From positions 236,382 to 300,381 of the forward strand of contig NZ_JAINFL010000014.1 of the NCBI RefSeq assembly GCF_022458895.1: a stretch of 64,000 nucleotides of DNA, read 5' to 3'. A model generated the notes under the pieces. The model was not told the origin of the DNA. It did not search any database and saw only the letters and a program-made list of their open reading frames with translations. Shown here in pieces: positions 37,763 to 47,182 of this stretch (its first letter is position 1; each line of letters opens with the position of its first letter). This DNA comes from Roseihalotalea indica. Lineage in GTDB: Bacteria > Bacteroidota > Bacteroidia > Cytophagales > Cyclobacteriaceae. The position numbers were made by a program, and so were the translations under genes.

Positions 37763-38062
37763 AAATAGTGAAAGGTTGTTGTCGTGATTGCTATCAGCAA
37801 AATAATGAATTGATGAAGGGCGGACAAATGCCCGATGCATTTTCACCGGGAGGAAACGAAATGTAAGGGTAACGTGCTACGGACTATCTTCAGACAGAAG
37901 CCTAATCAAATACTCTTTGTCAATATCAATTGATTTTCATCCATTATGAAAGCAGCGTGGGAGATTATCAATTACCAGTAGGTAACGATGAATAATTTAG
38001 GGGGCATCATATACCAATAGGTGGTATTCAGAAAAACATATTTAACCAAAATAACAAAGATT

Positions 38063-38908
38063 ATGAAAACCACTTTGCGAATGTTAACCCTCTCTACCGT
38101 TGCCGCCATGACCATTCTTAGCGCGTGCACCCAAGAAGAGATTGAAAATCCGGTGACCAATGATCCGGACAATGTTCCAACCGAGCTTACCGCTGAAGAA
38201 GCAGCCAGTATCCCTTTGGAGCAGGAAGCTACCGTGATTGCCACCATTCAGGATGCAAACTATCAGGTAGAGTTTCTATCAATTGGCGATGAGCACATTG
38301 TAATGGGCGAACTGGTGACCGGAGAAGAAGATCAGGAAAGTATTCTGGACGTGTTCAAGGGAGCGAAACCTTACGAAGTTTTTGAAGCCTTAACCGATGC
38401 ATCGGTACCCATGCCAGTGAAGATAGCACGTGACATTAAAGACAATTCTATAAAAACGAATCGAGCGATTGATTATAGTGATAAAGCAATCAAAATTGTT
38501 TCTGAGCGATTTCATATGTTTGATCAGGCCAAGGCGATGGGGTGTTACGATGAAGGGGCCGCCGGTTTTAAGTTCAATCGTTGTGACCCGGCCCCCGACT
38601 ATATCAGCAGTATTCAGTTTTGTGACAATGGAACCTGGACGCATCATATTCGCAATTCATACATTGAAAGTGAGTACCGTTGGGCCGAGCGATGGGATGT
38701 GGATACCTGGACCAACAACATATGTGGTACGTGGAATATCGCATTCTACCGTTGGGATGGCTCATCATGGAAGAAGTACTTTGAACGCACCCGGGGCAAT
38801 GGAATCTGGAGATGGGTTATTTATTCATCTACTCCGGATCGCCGGAAAGTGATAAGGTCAAAAGTTTCAGGCGACGGAAGCTTCCGGGCATTTACGCACT
38901 TTTTTTGA
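38063..38908 (+). CDS. Orphan lipoprotein, unknown function
   Basis: From the ATG at 38063 this is 281 residues, with a lipoprotein signal ending LSAC (Cys22). The upstream in-frame ATG at 38021 adds 14 charged residues and spoils the signal. The mature N-terminal third is acidic. The C-terminal 120 residues are rich in Trp, Tyr and Arg (WTHHIRNSYIESEYRWAERW, GIWRWVIY), with five cysteines, and could form a beta-sandwich. I do not recognise the family. It is divergent from the sulfatase operon and stands alone. Confidence 0.75.
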   Translation: MKTTLRMLTLSTVAAMTILSACTQEEIENPVTNDPDNVPTELTAEEAASIPLEQEATVIATIQDANYQVEFLSIGDEHIVMGELVTGEEDQESILDVFKGAKPYEVFEALTDASVPMPVKIARDIKDNSIKTNRAIDYSDKAIKIVSERFHMFDQAKAMGCYDEGAAGFKFNRCDPAPDYISSIQFCDNGTWTHHIRNSYIESEYRWAERWDVDTWTNNICGTWNIAFYRWDGSSWKKYFERTRGNGIWRWVIYSSTPDRRKVIRSKVSGDGSFRAFTHFF

Positions 38909-39239
38909 ACAATAGAGGCTTTAGTTGTTGGGGCTCGGTTACCAGATTTTTTTAGTCCATTCATGAAATATCAAAAACAATACATATTGGCAGGTAACTA
39001 CCTGATTTTATGATATCTAAATGTTTCATCAATAGAGTTTATTCCGATAATTATGCTAGGAGGCCATTTTCTACCGAAAGTCTTATCTGACCGAACAGGT
39101 AAGTGTTATCGGAAGCGGTCAGCAGGAGGCCAAACGAGAGGAACTGCCATCCGCTTCCTAGTATGTCACTAACAGAAATCAGAATAATGTCTAATAGAAT
39201 TTTGCGTAAAACAGCCGTCTTACTTTTGAGGCGGTTGTT
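38909..39239. other. Gene-free stretch with several hairpins
   Basis: CAGGTAACTACCTG at 38991-39004 is a short palindrome after the lipoprotein gene. GGAAGCGG (39111-39118) pairs exactly with CCGCTTCC (39151-39158), enclosing a purine-rich 32-base loop, so 39060-39160 could be transcribed as a structured RNA. The 60-codon frame over this stretch has no coding character. Confidence 0.4.
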
Positions 39240-39242
39240 TTA
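39207..39242 (-). terminator. Terminator overlapping the OsmC-like stop codon
   Basis: TAAAACAGCCGTC (39207-39219) pairs with GGCGGTTGTTTTA (39230-39242) over 13 positions, allowing G-T pairs and one mismatch. The T-rich arms suit termination on either strand; it overlaps the stop codon of the OsmC-like gene. Confidence 0.65.
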
Positions 39243-39638
39243 TGTTTGTAATGTCACCGGCACCCCGGCCCGGAGGGTGTTCTGAATTTCGGCAACCTGA
39301 TCGGTATGTTTAATCAGCTCGAGCAGTTCTTCTTCAGAAGCATCGCCTTCCACCTTTGCTCGGTAGGTGAAGTTAAATCCTGGCTTACCTTCGGCTGAAA
39401 ACTCCGCAGAGGCTTCCACCCAAACCTTGGTGACTTGTATGCTCTTCTTCTGGGCTTCCCGGTAAATATCATTGCAGAAGCAGGTCGCCAGCGCCATACA
39501 TAACATCTCTCCTCCATTAACGGCCGACCCAACACCAGTGAGCTTACCAGGAATAGCAAGCTCCTGAACTGTATTGTTCGTTTGAACCCTCACCGAATGT
39601 TGGTGGAGACTATTCTCAAGCTGAGCAATAATTTGCAT
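39240..39638 (-). CDS. OsmC/Ohr-fold protein without the second catalytic cysteine
   Basis: A 132-residue cytoplasmic OsmC-fold protein. The central helix carries C47, C53 and C55 (GGEMLCMALATCFC), where classic OsmC/Ohr proteins have the peroxidatic Cys. The usual second Cys, in the C-terminal helix before xNTLxxG, is replaced by Ala116 (QVAEIQNTLRAG). It may therefore use a different thiol chemistry or not be a hydroperoxide reductase. It is monocistronic, with a terminator at its 3' end. Confidence 0.85.
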   Translation of the reverse strand: MQIIAQLENSLHQHSVRVQTNNTVQELAIPGKLTGVGSAVNGGEMLCMALATCFCNDIYREAQKKSIQVTKVWVEASAEFSAEGKPGFNFTYRAKVEGDASEEELLELIKHTDQVAEIQNTLRAGVPVTLQT

Positions 39639-40229
39639 AAATGGTTAAATTATGTAGTGCTTATAAGTGTCATAAACGTATAATTTAAAAGATTGGGGAA
39701 GGTTCTAAGTATTTATCTTGAGTAGACGGTGGCGTTTGGTTAGGTTGCAGAAAGCCTATTTAAGGTTGGTGGAAAACGTAAGCATATATTTTACTGTTTT
39801 GACTTTTCAAGGTTGAACAGGCTCAAATCTTACAGATAATATATTCCTTCTGAAAATAATAGAAATTTTTACATTCTCTCTTTCAACCAACAATCAATAC
39901 ATTCGTACAACAATCATCATCAGCAATATGAAAAATAGATAGTTTTCTAGTGTTTCTGGGTAGAATAAAGAGAGGTATTTAAGAAACTATTTGTCTATAC
40001 TACCATGTTGAAGGTTTGTTTTGTTTGCATGAAGTCAGGTATTCATTGCTTTCAATAGCTTTTTGCCAATGTTCTTAACGCTCAAATTCTAAAATATCAA
40101 GTTTTTAACAGGTTGGTATCACTGTTGTGAAATTTTTAGGGAAGTATTGCCATAATGATTGACAGTTGTAATAATATTTAATAATCACTACTTGCCTGTG
40201 TAATTAACATTGTATAATTTTGGAGCTAG
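39639..40229. other. 591-bp AT-rich gene-free region
   Basis: No open frame of useful length is visible. A vestigial-looking gene start (ATGAAAAATAGATAG near 39928) stops after four codons. The right end contains TTG (40192-40194) and TAATTTTG (40215-40222) with 20 bases between, a fair match to the Bacteroidota promoter pattern TTTG-N19-TANNTTTG. The second element ends only 7 bases before the next ATG. Confidence 0.35.
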
Positions 40230-40679
40230 ATGGTAAAGTTTTTAATAAGATTTCTCCTATCTCTATCTATTCTCCTGTTGAGCGGGTACAGTTATCTGTA
40301 TGCTCATTCCCATCAGGCGGGAGCTTTCTCATCACTGAAAAAAAATCTTAAAGAAGCAGATCAGTCCGGCGTTAGTTTTTTCCGAAGTAGTTCTGCTTTT
40401 ACCATTCAATCTTCCTCATCCAATACAGAAAAGCCGCCTGTTAAAATTGAGGCTGCCGAAATTATAGAAATAGAAGAGGAGGAAGACAAGGATGAAAATG
40501 ACAAATTAATTGCTTTAAAAAAGCACTCAGAGAGTAGTAATCACTTTGCTGCTATTTTTAATGATCTGGTATTCGGATCTTTATTCCAAGGCGACTGTAT
40601 AGACTTCCCATTCTGGAAGTCTTTTTCTTATCACTCATCTTATAGGTTATATCTCATATTCCGAGTATTCAGAATATGA
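40230..40679 (+). CDS. Small acidic exported protein preceding the efflux operon
   Basis: A 149-residue protein with an N-terminal signal sequence (FLIRFLLSLSILLLSGYSYLYA), a Ser-rich stretch, a strongly acidic middle (about 85-102, EIIEIEEEEDKDEND), and a C-terminal aromatic/Arg tail ending LIFRVFRI. GGAG 7 bases upstream can act as ribosome-binding site. The function is unknown. The RND adaptor gene starts 164 bp downstream on the same strand, so the protein may belong to that operon, perhaps as an envelope accessory. The acidic segment suggests cation binding, but this is speculation. Confidence 0.65.
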   Translation: MVKFLIRFLLSLSILLLSGYSYLYAHSHQAGAFSSLKKNLKEADQSGVSFFRSSSAFTIQSSSSNTEKPPVKIEAAEIIEIEEEEDKDENDKLIALKKHSESSNHFAAIFNDLVFGSLFQGDCIDFPFWKSFSYHSSYRLYLIFRVFRI

Positions 40680-40843
40680 TTTAATGCCCTTTAAGGCAAA
40701 TTTCCATTGCCTTAATTACCCTCACCGCTGTTTTTTAACTCAGCATCCTATAGCCTTATGCTATCAAGATGCACAAGTGTATGATCTATATACACTTCTC
40801 AAAAAAAATACATAGAAAACCGTATCGCTTTAAAATTAAAATT

Positions 40844-41932
40844 ATGATGAAGAAAACTCTCATGCTCGTGAGTTTATGTGCCTTAGTGTACCATACGAGC
40901 TGTACTACAAAAGGGGAAGAAATTAAGGAAAGTGAAACCAAGTTTTTGGTGACCAGCCCGGTGAAAATGGACACTGCGATGACTGAAGATTACGTATGTC
41001 AGATTCATTCAATCCAGCACATCGAGCTACGGGCCCAGGAAAGAGGTTATCTACAAAAGATTTATGTAGATGAAGGCGACTTCGTAAAAGAAGGGCAATT
41101 GCTATTTCGGATCATGCCCAAGCTGTACGAAGCCGAATTGCAAAGAGCAAAAGCAGAAGCTCATTTTGCGGAGATTGAGTATCAGAACACCAAATCGCTG
41201 GCCGATAGCAATATTGTAGCCCCCAACGAACTGGCAATGGCCCAAGCTAAATTTGATAAAGCTAACGCTGAGCTAGCCTTAGCGCAGGTTCATCTGGGAT
41301 TTACTGAAATCCGAGCCCCCTTCGATGGTATTATCGACCGCTTTCATGTACGGCCGGGTAGCCTGGTAGACGAAGGAGAGCTGCTGAGCAACTTGTCGGA
41401 TAACAGTAAAATGTGGGTGTATTATAATGTGCCGGAGGCGGAGTACCTTGATTATAAAGCCGAAGTGCAAAATGATGAAGAAGTAGAAGTGAAACTGCTT
41501 CTGGCAAACAACAAGCAATTTAAGTATCCAGGAGTGGTGGAAACCATTGAGGCCGATTTTAACAACGAAACCGGCAACATCGCATTCCGTGCCACCTTCC
41601 CCAATCCGGATGGGCTATTGAGACACGGTGAAACCGGTAATATTCAAATGGGTGTGCCACTTACTGATGCTCTGATCATTCCTCAGAAAGCTACCTATGA
41701 AGTTCTGGAAAAGAAATATGTTTTCGTGATCGATGACGAAAACGTGGTGAAAGCCAGAGAAATTACCGTAGGAGAGGAGATGCCGCATCTGTATGCTGTG
41801 ACTGCCGGTCTGGATGAAAATGATAAGATTTTATTAGAAGGACTACGTCTGGTACGGGAAAATGAAGAAATAGAAACGGAGTTTATGGAGCCTAAAGAGG
41901 TTTTGGCTAACCTAGACCTGTACGCAGAGTAA
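40844..41932 (+). CDS. RND efflux periplasmic adaptor (membrane fusion) lipoprotein
   Basis: Starting at the ATG at 40844 the protein has 362 residues and a lipoprotein signal ending HTSC (Cys20); an upstream start at 40769 adds a basic stretch without signal character. Biotinyl-lipoyl and alpha-hairpin parts are recognisable (LRAQERGYLQKIYVDEGDFVKEGQ, ELQRAKAEAHFAEIEYQNTK with a heptad pattern), then the beta-barrel (FTEIRAPFDGIIDRFHVRPG). It belongs to the HlyD/AcrA-type adaptors and links pump and outer-membrane channel. It is followed 25 bp later by the pump gene. Confidence 0.94.
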   Translation: MMKKTLMLVSLCALVYHTSCTTKGEEIKESETKFLVTSPVKMDTAMTEDYVCQIHSIQHIELRAQERGYLQKIYVDEGDFVKEGQLLFRIMPKLYEAELQRAKAEAHFAEIEYQNTKSLADSNIVAPNELAMAQAKFDKANAELALAQVHLGFTEIRAPFDGIIDRFHVRPGSLVDEGELLSNLSDNSKMWVYYNVPEAEYLDYKAEVQNDEEVEVKLLLANNKQFKYPGVVETIEADFNNETGNIAFRATFPNPDGLLRHGETGNIQMGVPLTDALIIPQKATYEVLEKKYVFVIDDENVVKAREITVGEEMPHLYAVTAGLDENDKILLEGLRLVRENEEIETEFMEPKEVLANLDLYAE

Positions 41933-41957
41933 TTGAGTATCCAGTAAATCAGCAACA

Positions 41958-44900
41958 ATGTTTAAAAATATAATACGCCGACCGGTTTTTTCAATTGTCA
42001 TTTCGGTCGTCATCGTCTTTGTGGGTACTTTGTCTATTAAGCAGCTACCCATCTCCCAATTCCCCGATATTGCCCCCACTACTGTTAACATATTTATTGC
42101 CTATCCTGGGGCCAGCGCCGATGTGTTGGTAAAATCTACCCTTATAACCCTGGAAAATGCCATCAATGGGGTGCAGGACATGCGCTACATTGCAACGGAC
42201 GCCACCAGTGCGGGTGAAGCTACCCTTAGGGTCATCTTTGAACCCGGTACCGACCCTAACCAGGCGGTAATCAGGGTGAAGACCCGGGTAGACCAGGTAA
42301 TGCCTCTACTGCCAGAACTAGTGCAGCGCGAAGGAGTAATTATCACCCCGGTCCAGCCAAGTATGTTGATGTATGTCAATCTGTATGCCGAGGATGAAAC
42401 CATGGATGAAAAATTCCTTTACAACTATGCTAACGTCCAGATGGTGCCGGAGATTAGCCGGATTAACGGGGTGGCAAGTGCTCAAATACTAGGTAGCCGC
42501 CGGTACGCAATGCGCATTTGGCTAAATCCTGACCGTATGCGGGCCTATGACATCTCCGTCGATGAAGTAATGGAGGCTTTAGCCGAGCAAAGTATTGTGG
42601 GACGTCCCGGTCGGATTGGTCAAAGTTCAGGTATTAAGGCCCAGTCGCTAGAGTATGTATTAACCTACAAAGGGAGGCTGAGTGAGCCGAAAGAATACGA
42701 TGAGGTCATCATCCGGGCCAATGCCGAAGGAGAAAGCATTCGCCTAAAAGATATCGGAAAGGTTGAACTAGGTAGTGAGTTTTTTGATATTTACTCTAAT
42801 CAGGATGGCCACCCTTCGGCTGCGATGGTGCTAAAGCAGAACTATGGTAGTAATGCCAGTGATGTAATTGCCGATGTAAAAGCAAAACTCGAGGAGCTGG
42901 AAGCTACGTTTCCTCCCGGGGTGGAATACAGCATCAGCTATGACGTATCGCAGTTTCTGGATGCTTCTATTGAGCAGGTAATACATACCTTACGCGATGC
43001 TTTCATTCTGGTAGCCATTGTAGTATTTCTCTTCCTGGGCGACTGGCGTTCTACGCTGATTCCGATCCTGGCCGTTCCGGTTTCCCTGATCGGAGCTTTC
43101 TTCGTCATTCAGTTTTTTGGGTTGTCCATTAACCTGGTAACCTTATTTGCCCTGGTACTAGCCATCGGTATTGTGGTAGATAACGCCATTGTAGTGGTAG
43201 AAGCCGTACACGCAAAAATGGAGGAAACAAACCTTTCGCCCTATCGTGCGGTACGGGAGGTAATGAGCGAAATCAGCGGTGCTATCATTGCCATTACTGC
43301 AGTTATGGTATCGGTATTCATACCCATTTCGTTTATGTCTGGGCCTGTGGGTACCTTCTATCGGCAGTTCTCTATCACCATGGCCAGTTCCATCGTCATC
43401 TCCGCCATAACTGCTCTTACGCTGACCCCCGTTTTATGCGCCATGCTTTTAAAGAATAATCATGGCAAACCTAAGAAAAAGAACTTCTTAAACCGGGCAC
43501 TAGATAGCTTTAACCGTGGTTTTGAGGGGCTTACCGGCCGATATGTAGGATTACTCAGACGCATTGTAAACCGGCGAGCCGTCACCTGGATTGTGTTGCT
43601 GGTGTTTAGCGTGGGAATTCTTGTGGTAAATAGAGTGCTTCCGGGTGGGTTTATTCCCAGTGAAGATCAGGGTACTATCTACGCGATCATTCAAACCCCT
43701 CCCGGTGCTACTCTGGAACGAACCAATGAGGTATCCAAGCGGCTTCAGGAAATCTGCGAAGAAGTAGAAGGAGTAGAATCTGTCTCTTCTCTGGCTGGCT
43801 ACGAAATTATGACTGAGGGGCGGGGCTCTAATGCGGGAACCTGTCTGATCAACCTCAAGCCCTGGTCAGAGCGGCATCATTCTGTGACCGAAATTATGGA
43901 AGAACTGGAAGAAGAATCCAAGGGGCTTGGAGCTATTGTTGAGTTTTTCGAACCGCCCGCAATTCCAGGGTTTGGATCTTCCGGAGGATTTTCATTGCGA
44001 TTGATCGATAAGAATCCATCCACCGATTACCAGGAATTTGATAAGGTGAACAACGAGTTCATGGATAACCTGCGCCAGCGCCGGGAGCTCACGGGTATCT
44101 TTACTTTCTTCGCTGCCAACTACCCGCAGTATGAATTGGAGATGGACAACCAGGCTGCCATGCAGAAAGGCGTATCTATTGGTAAAGCGATGGAGAACCT
44201 GGATATTATGATCGGTAGTACCTACGAGCAGGGCTTTATCCGCTTCGGCCGGTTTTTTAAGGTGTACGTTCAATCCGCGCCTGAATTCCGACAACTTCCG
44301 TCGGATGTGCTAAATATGTTCATTAAAAATGATCATGGCGAAATGGTACCCTATTCTTCCTTCATGACCCTCAAAAAGGGACAGGGACCGAATGAGATCA
44401 CGCGGTATAATATGTATAACTCCGCCGCCATCCGGGGGCTACCCGCATCAGGGTATACCACCGCCGATGCCATTCAGGCTATTAAAGAAGTGGCGAGTAA
44501 TACCTTGCCATCCGGTTATGATATTGCCTGGGAAGGGCTCTCCTACGACGAAGCCAGTCGCGGAAACGAAGCGCTCTATGTTTTCATCGTGGTATTGGTG
44601 TTCGTTTACCTGGTGCTGGCCGCCCAATACGAAAGCTTCCTTTTACCGTTGGCGGTTATTTTTTCACTGCCGGTAGGGGTGCTTGGCTCATTCCTGATCC
44701 TGAAAGTGATGGGACTGGCCAATGATATCTACGCCCAGGTAGGGGTGATTATGCTGGTAGGGCTATTGGGTAAGAATGCTGTACTGATTGTGGAATTTGC
44801 CGTTCAGAAACACCGGCAAGGTATGTCGGTCATAGAAGCAGCCATTGAGGGCGCCAAAGTGCGATTCCGCCCTATTCTGATGACTTCTTTTGCTTTTGTT

Positions 44901-45155
44901 GCCGGGTTGATTCCTTTGGTGGTTGCCACCGGAGCGGGAGCCATTGGTAACCGTACTATTGGTTCTTCGGCGCTGGGCGGAATGCTTTTCGGAACTGTCT
45001 TTGGGGTAATCATCATCCCCGGACTCTACTACATATTTGGCAAAATATCCGAAGGGCGGTCATTGATCCAAAACGAAGAAGAAAACCCTCTGAGTGAGGA
45101 GTACGCCCCCGAAAAAGAAATAGAATACACCGAAGAAGTTAGACACAATGCTTAA
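41958..45155 (+). CDS. RND efflux pump inner-membrane permease (HAE1 family)
   Basis: A 1065-residue permease of the AcrB type: an N-terminal helix (RRPVFSIVISVVIVFVGTLS), porter domains, then two sets of transmembrane helices. The TM4 proton-relay site is D408-N409 (GIVVDNAIVVVE) rather than the Asp-Asp of AcrB, and the TM10 lysine is present (K939, GLLGKNAVLIVE). The family exports hydrophobic and amphiphilic drugs or metabolites by proton antiport. The stop overlaps the channel gene by 8 bp, so translation is coupled. Substrate unknown. Confidence 0.96.
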   Translation: MFKNIIRRPVFSIVISVVIVFVGTLSIKQLPISQFPDIAPTTVNIFIAYPGASADVLVKSTLITLENAINGVQDMRYIATDATSAGEATLRVIFEPGTDPNQAVIRVKTRVDQVMPLLPELVQREGVIITPVQPSMLMYVNLYAEDETMDEKFLYNYANVQMVPEISRINGVASAQILGSRRYAMRIWLNPDRMRAYDISVDEVMEALAEQSIVGRPGRIGQSSGIKAQSLEYVLTYKGRLSEPKEYDEVIIRANAEGESIRLKDIGKVELGSEFFDIYSNQDGHPSAAMVLKQNYGSNASDVIADVKAKLEELEATFPPGVEYSISYDVSQFLDASIEQVIHTLRDAFILVAIVVFLFLGDWRSTLIPILAVPVSLIGAFFVIQFFGLSINLVTLFALVLAIGIVVDNAIVVVEAVHAKMEETNLSPYRAVREVMSEISGAIIAITAVMVSVFIPISFMSGPVGTFYRQFSITMASSIVISAITALTLTPVLCAMLLKNNHGKPKKKNFLNRALDSFNRGFEGLTGRYVGLLRRIVNRRAVTWIVLLVFSVGILVVNRVLPGGFIPSEDQGTIYAIIQTPPGATLERTNEVSKRLQEICEEVEGVESVSSLAGYEIMTEGRGSNAGTCLINLKPWSERHHSVTEIMEELEEESKGLGAIVEFFEPPAIPGFGSSGGFSLRLIDKNPSTDYQEFDKVNNEFMDNLRQRRELTGIFTFFAANYPQYELEMDNQAAMQKGVSIGKAMENLDIMIGSTYEQGFIRFGRFFKVYVQSAPEFRQLPSDVLNMFIKNDHGEMVPYSSFMTLKKGQGPNEITRYNMYNSAAIRGLPASGYTTADAIQAIKEVASNTLPSGYDIAWEGLSYDEASRGNEALYVFIVVLVFVYLVLAAQYESFLLPLAVIFSLPVGVLGSFLILKVMGLANDIYAQVGVIMLVGLLGKNAVLIVEFAVQKHRQGMSVIEAAIEGAKVRFRPILMTSFAFVAGLIPLVVATGAGAIGNRTIGSSALGGMLFGTVFGVIIIPGLYYIFGKISEGRSLIQNEEENPLSEEYAPEKEIEYTEEVRHNA

Positions 45156-46581
45156 AAGAATCATATACTACTGCGTAGGAGCCGCCTGCGTAGCGTTCAG
45201 CGTTTCGGCTTGTAAAACACCGGCTATCGTTGAAAAAACAGTAGACAAATCAATTCCCGAACAGTTTGCCAACTCGCAGGATACCACCAATATGGCGGCG
45301 GTTAACTGGCAGAATTATTTTACCGATCCCTACCTGACCGCCCTGATTGATACGGCGCTGAGCAACAATCAGGAACTGAACATTACCTTGCAGGAAATTA
45401 ATGTTGCTCAGACCGAGGTGAGAGCCCGGAAGGGAGAGTATTTGCCGTTTGTGGATATCCAGGCCGGAGCGGGAGTTGACAAGGTAGGCCGGTATACGTA
45501 CCGCGGTGCAACAGAGGCCACTACCGAGATTGAACCAGGAAGAGAAATGCCTGATCCTTATAAAGATTACTTTATTGGAGCATTTGCTACCTGGGAGCTA
45601 GATATCTGGCGCAAATTGCGCAATGCAAAAAAAGCAGCCGTGTCGCGCTACCTGTCGAGTGTTGAAGGGAAGAATTTCATGGTGACAAACCTGATTGCCG
45701 AAATTGCGAATTCTTACTATGAGTTGCTGGCCCTTGATAACCAACTGGATATTGTAAAACAGAACATTGATATTCAAACCAATGTGCTGAAAATTGTCAG
45801 GATGCAGAAAGAGGCAACCCGGGTGACTGAACTAGCCGTGCGAAGGTTTGAAGCCCAGGTGCTTAAAACGCAAAGCCTTCAGTATGGCATTCAGCAACAG
45901 ATTACCGAAACCGAGAATCGGATCAATTTTCTAGTAGGGCGATATCCGCAGCCTATTGAGAGAAACACTGAGACGTTCGTTGATTTGGTGCCGGAGGCCA
46001 TGCATGCTGGTATTCCATCACAATTACTAGCTAACCGCCCTGATATCAGGCAGGCGGAGCTGGAGTTGGAAGCCGCCAAACTGGATGTACAAGTAGCCCG
46101 GGCGCGGTTTTATCCGTCTATCGGAATTACTGCCGGGGTAGGCTTACGAGCGTTTGATCCAACGTATCTGGTAAAAACTCCTGAATCATTGTTGTACTCG
46201 CTGGCTGGTGATCTAATTGCCCCACTGATTAATAAGAATGAGATTAAAGCAACGTATTTGGGGGCGAATGCCAAGCAGATACAAGCCGTTTACAATTACG
46301 AACAGACACTTTTAAATGCCTACATTGAAGTGGCCAATCAGGTGTCTAACATCAGTAATCTGGAAAAAAGCTACGATCTGAAAACCAAAGAGGTACAAGC
46401 CCTCAATGAGTCAGTCACGATCTCTAACAGCCTGTTCAGATCAGCCCGGGCCGACTATATGGAAGTGCTGCTGACCCAGCGAGAAGCGTTAGAATCAAAA
46501 TTTGAGTTAATTGAAACCAAAAAGGAGCAGATGAATGCTATGGTTAATATTTACCAGGCATTAGGTGGTGGATGGAACTAA
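45148..46581 (+). CDS. TolC-type outer-membrane efflux channel lipoprotein
   Basis: A 477-residue protein with a lipoprotein signal ending VSAC (Cys22), and two repeats of the outer-membrane efflux protein domain with long coiled-coil helices (SYYELLALDNQLDIVKQNI, YNYEQTLLNAYIEVANQVSNI). The NRPDIRQAELELEAAKLDVQVARA segment in the middle is the most conserved part of the NodT/OprM group. It completes the tripartite pump with the two genes before it. A strong terminator follows 57 bp after the stop. Confidence 0.95.
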   Translation: MLKRIIYYCVGAACVAFSVSACKTPAIVEKTVDKSIPEQFANSQDTTNMAAVNWQNYFTDPYLTALIDTALSNNQELNITLQEINVAQTEVRARKGEYLPFVDIQAGAGVDKVGRYTYRGATEATTEIEPGREMPDPYKDYFIGAFATWELDIWRKLRNAKKAAVSRYLSSVEGKNFMVTNLIAEIANSYYELLALDNQLDIVKQNIDIQTNVLKIVRMQKEATRVTELAVRRFEAQVLKTQSLQYGIQQQITETENRINFLVGRYPQPIERNTETFVDLVPEAMHAGIPSQLLANRPDIRQAELELEAAKLDVQVARARFYPSIGITAGVGLRAFDPTYLVKTPESLLYSLAGDLIAPLINKNEIKATYLGANAKQIQAVYNYEQTLLNAYIEVANQVSNISNLEKSYDLKTKEVQALNESVTISNSLFRSARADYMEVLLTQREALESKFELIETKKEQMNAMVNIYQALGGGWN

Positions 46582-46638
46582 TAGGATGCTAATAATGCAT
46601 TAGTTTTCCACCAGCAGACAGTTGGATGATCAATAGAG

Positions 46639-46673
46639 AAAAACCATTTTACAAAAGTGTAGAATGGTTTTTT
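46639..46673 (+). terminator. Rho-independent terminator of the RND operon
   Basis: A 15-bp stem (46639-46653 with 46658-46672, one G-T pair) with an AAAG loop, ending in a T run and TTTTGTTTT. It is placed 57 bp after the channel gene stop, as expected for the end of the efflux operon. Confidence 0.85.
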
Positions 46674-46693
46674 GTTTTATGAAGTTATGCCAA

Positions 46694-46930
46694 TCAAGGC
46701 TTTAAAAACACTTTAAACCCAAGGCTGGCACTACCAGAATAAATCAGTAAACAAGATTTATTCTCCTGACCATGATATTGTTGTTTCTCTGAAATAAAGT
46801 AATTCCCAGTTGACTTTCCATCTTCAAACAGGCTCCTTTCACCAAACTGTTTCTGTGCTGATCCACTTATCTGTCTGCTGCCATACTCACTTACTGTTAT
46901 ATTACCCGGAATAGTTGCTCCAATAAAATA
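46694..46930 (-). pseudogene. Coding-like remnant without a start codon
   Basis: One minus-strand frame is open for 78 codons between stops, with no ATG, GTG or TTG at a sensible position and no gene upstream. The conceptual peptide is evenly mixed and protein-like (for example FIGATIPGNITVSEYGS, YFISEKQQYHGQENKSC). It may be the tail of a decayed gene. No family was recognised, and chance openness in AT-rich DNA is possible. Confidence 0.3.
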
Positions 46931-47182
46931 TTATTTTTGATTTTGAGGTGTCTTTCTTAACATCTTATTCCGCCTAAACTACATTATAAAAAATAAAGCC
47001 GAGTAAATGATAATAGAATGGTTGTAGTATAAAAATGTGAAATTTATCTAAAACAGAAGAGTAAAAAATCATTAAAAATAAAAATAATTGACCCATATAC
47101 ATTCTGTTTGCAAATTTTTGATTAATATAAAAACTTCATTGAAACCATATAATAATTAAAAAGACAATTATTACTTCTTATT
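46931..47182. other. AT-rich leader before the second sigma factor gene
   Basis: This stretch is very AT-rich with runs of A and T and no open frame; together with the preceding remnant it forms a 600-bp gap between operons. It presumably contains the sigma-gene promoter, but no convincing TTTG-N19-TANNTTTG pair was found. Confidence 0.4.

Noticed and set aside
39103..39285. 60-codon plus-strand frame near the OsmC gene
   Set aside because: It runs through a hairpin, overlaps the OsmC stop and terminator, and has an Arg-rich peptide without coding character.
40192..40222. Strong promoter call for the small acidic exported protein
   Set aside because: The TTG and TAATTTTG elements match the Bacteroidota pattern, but the second overlaps the likely ribosome-binding site and lies only 7 bases from the ATG, so I only mention it.
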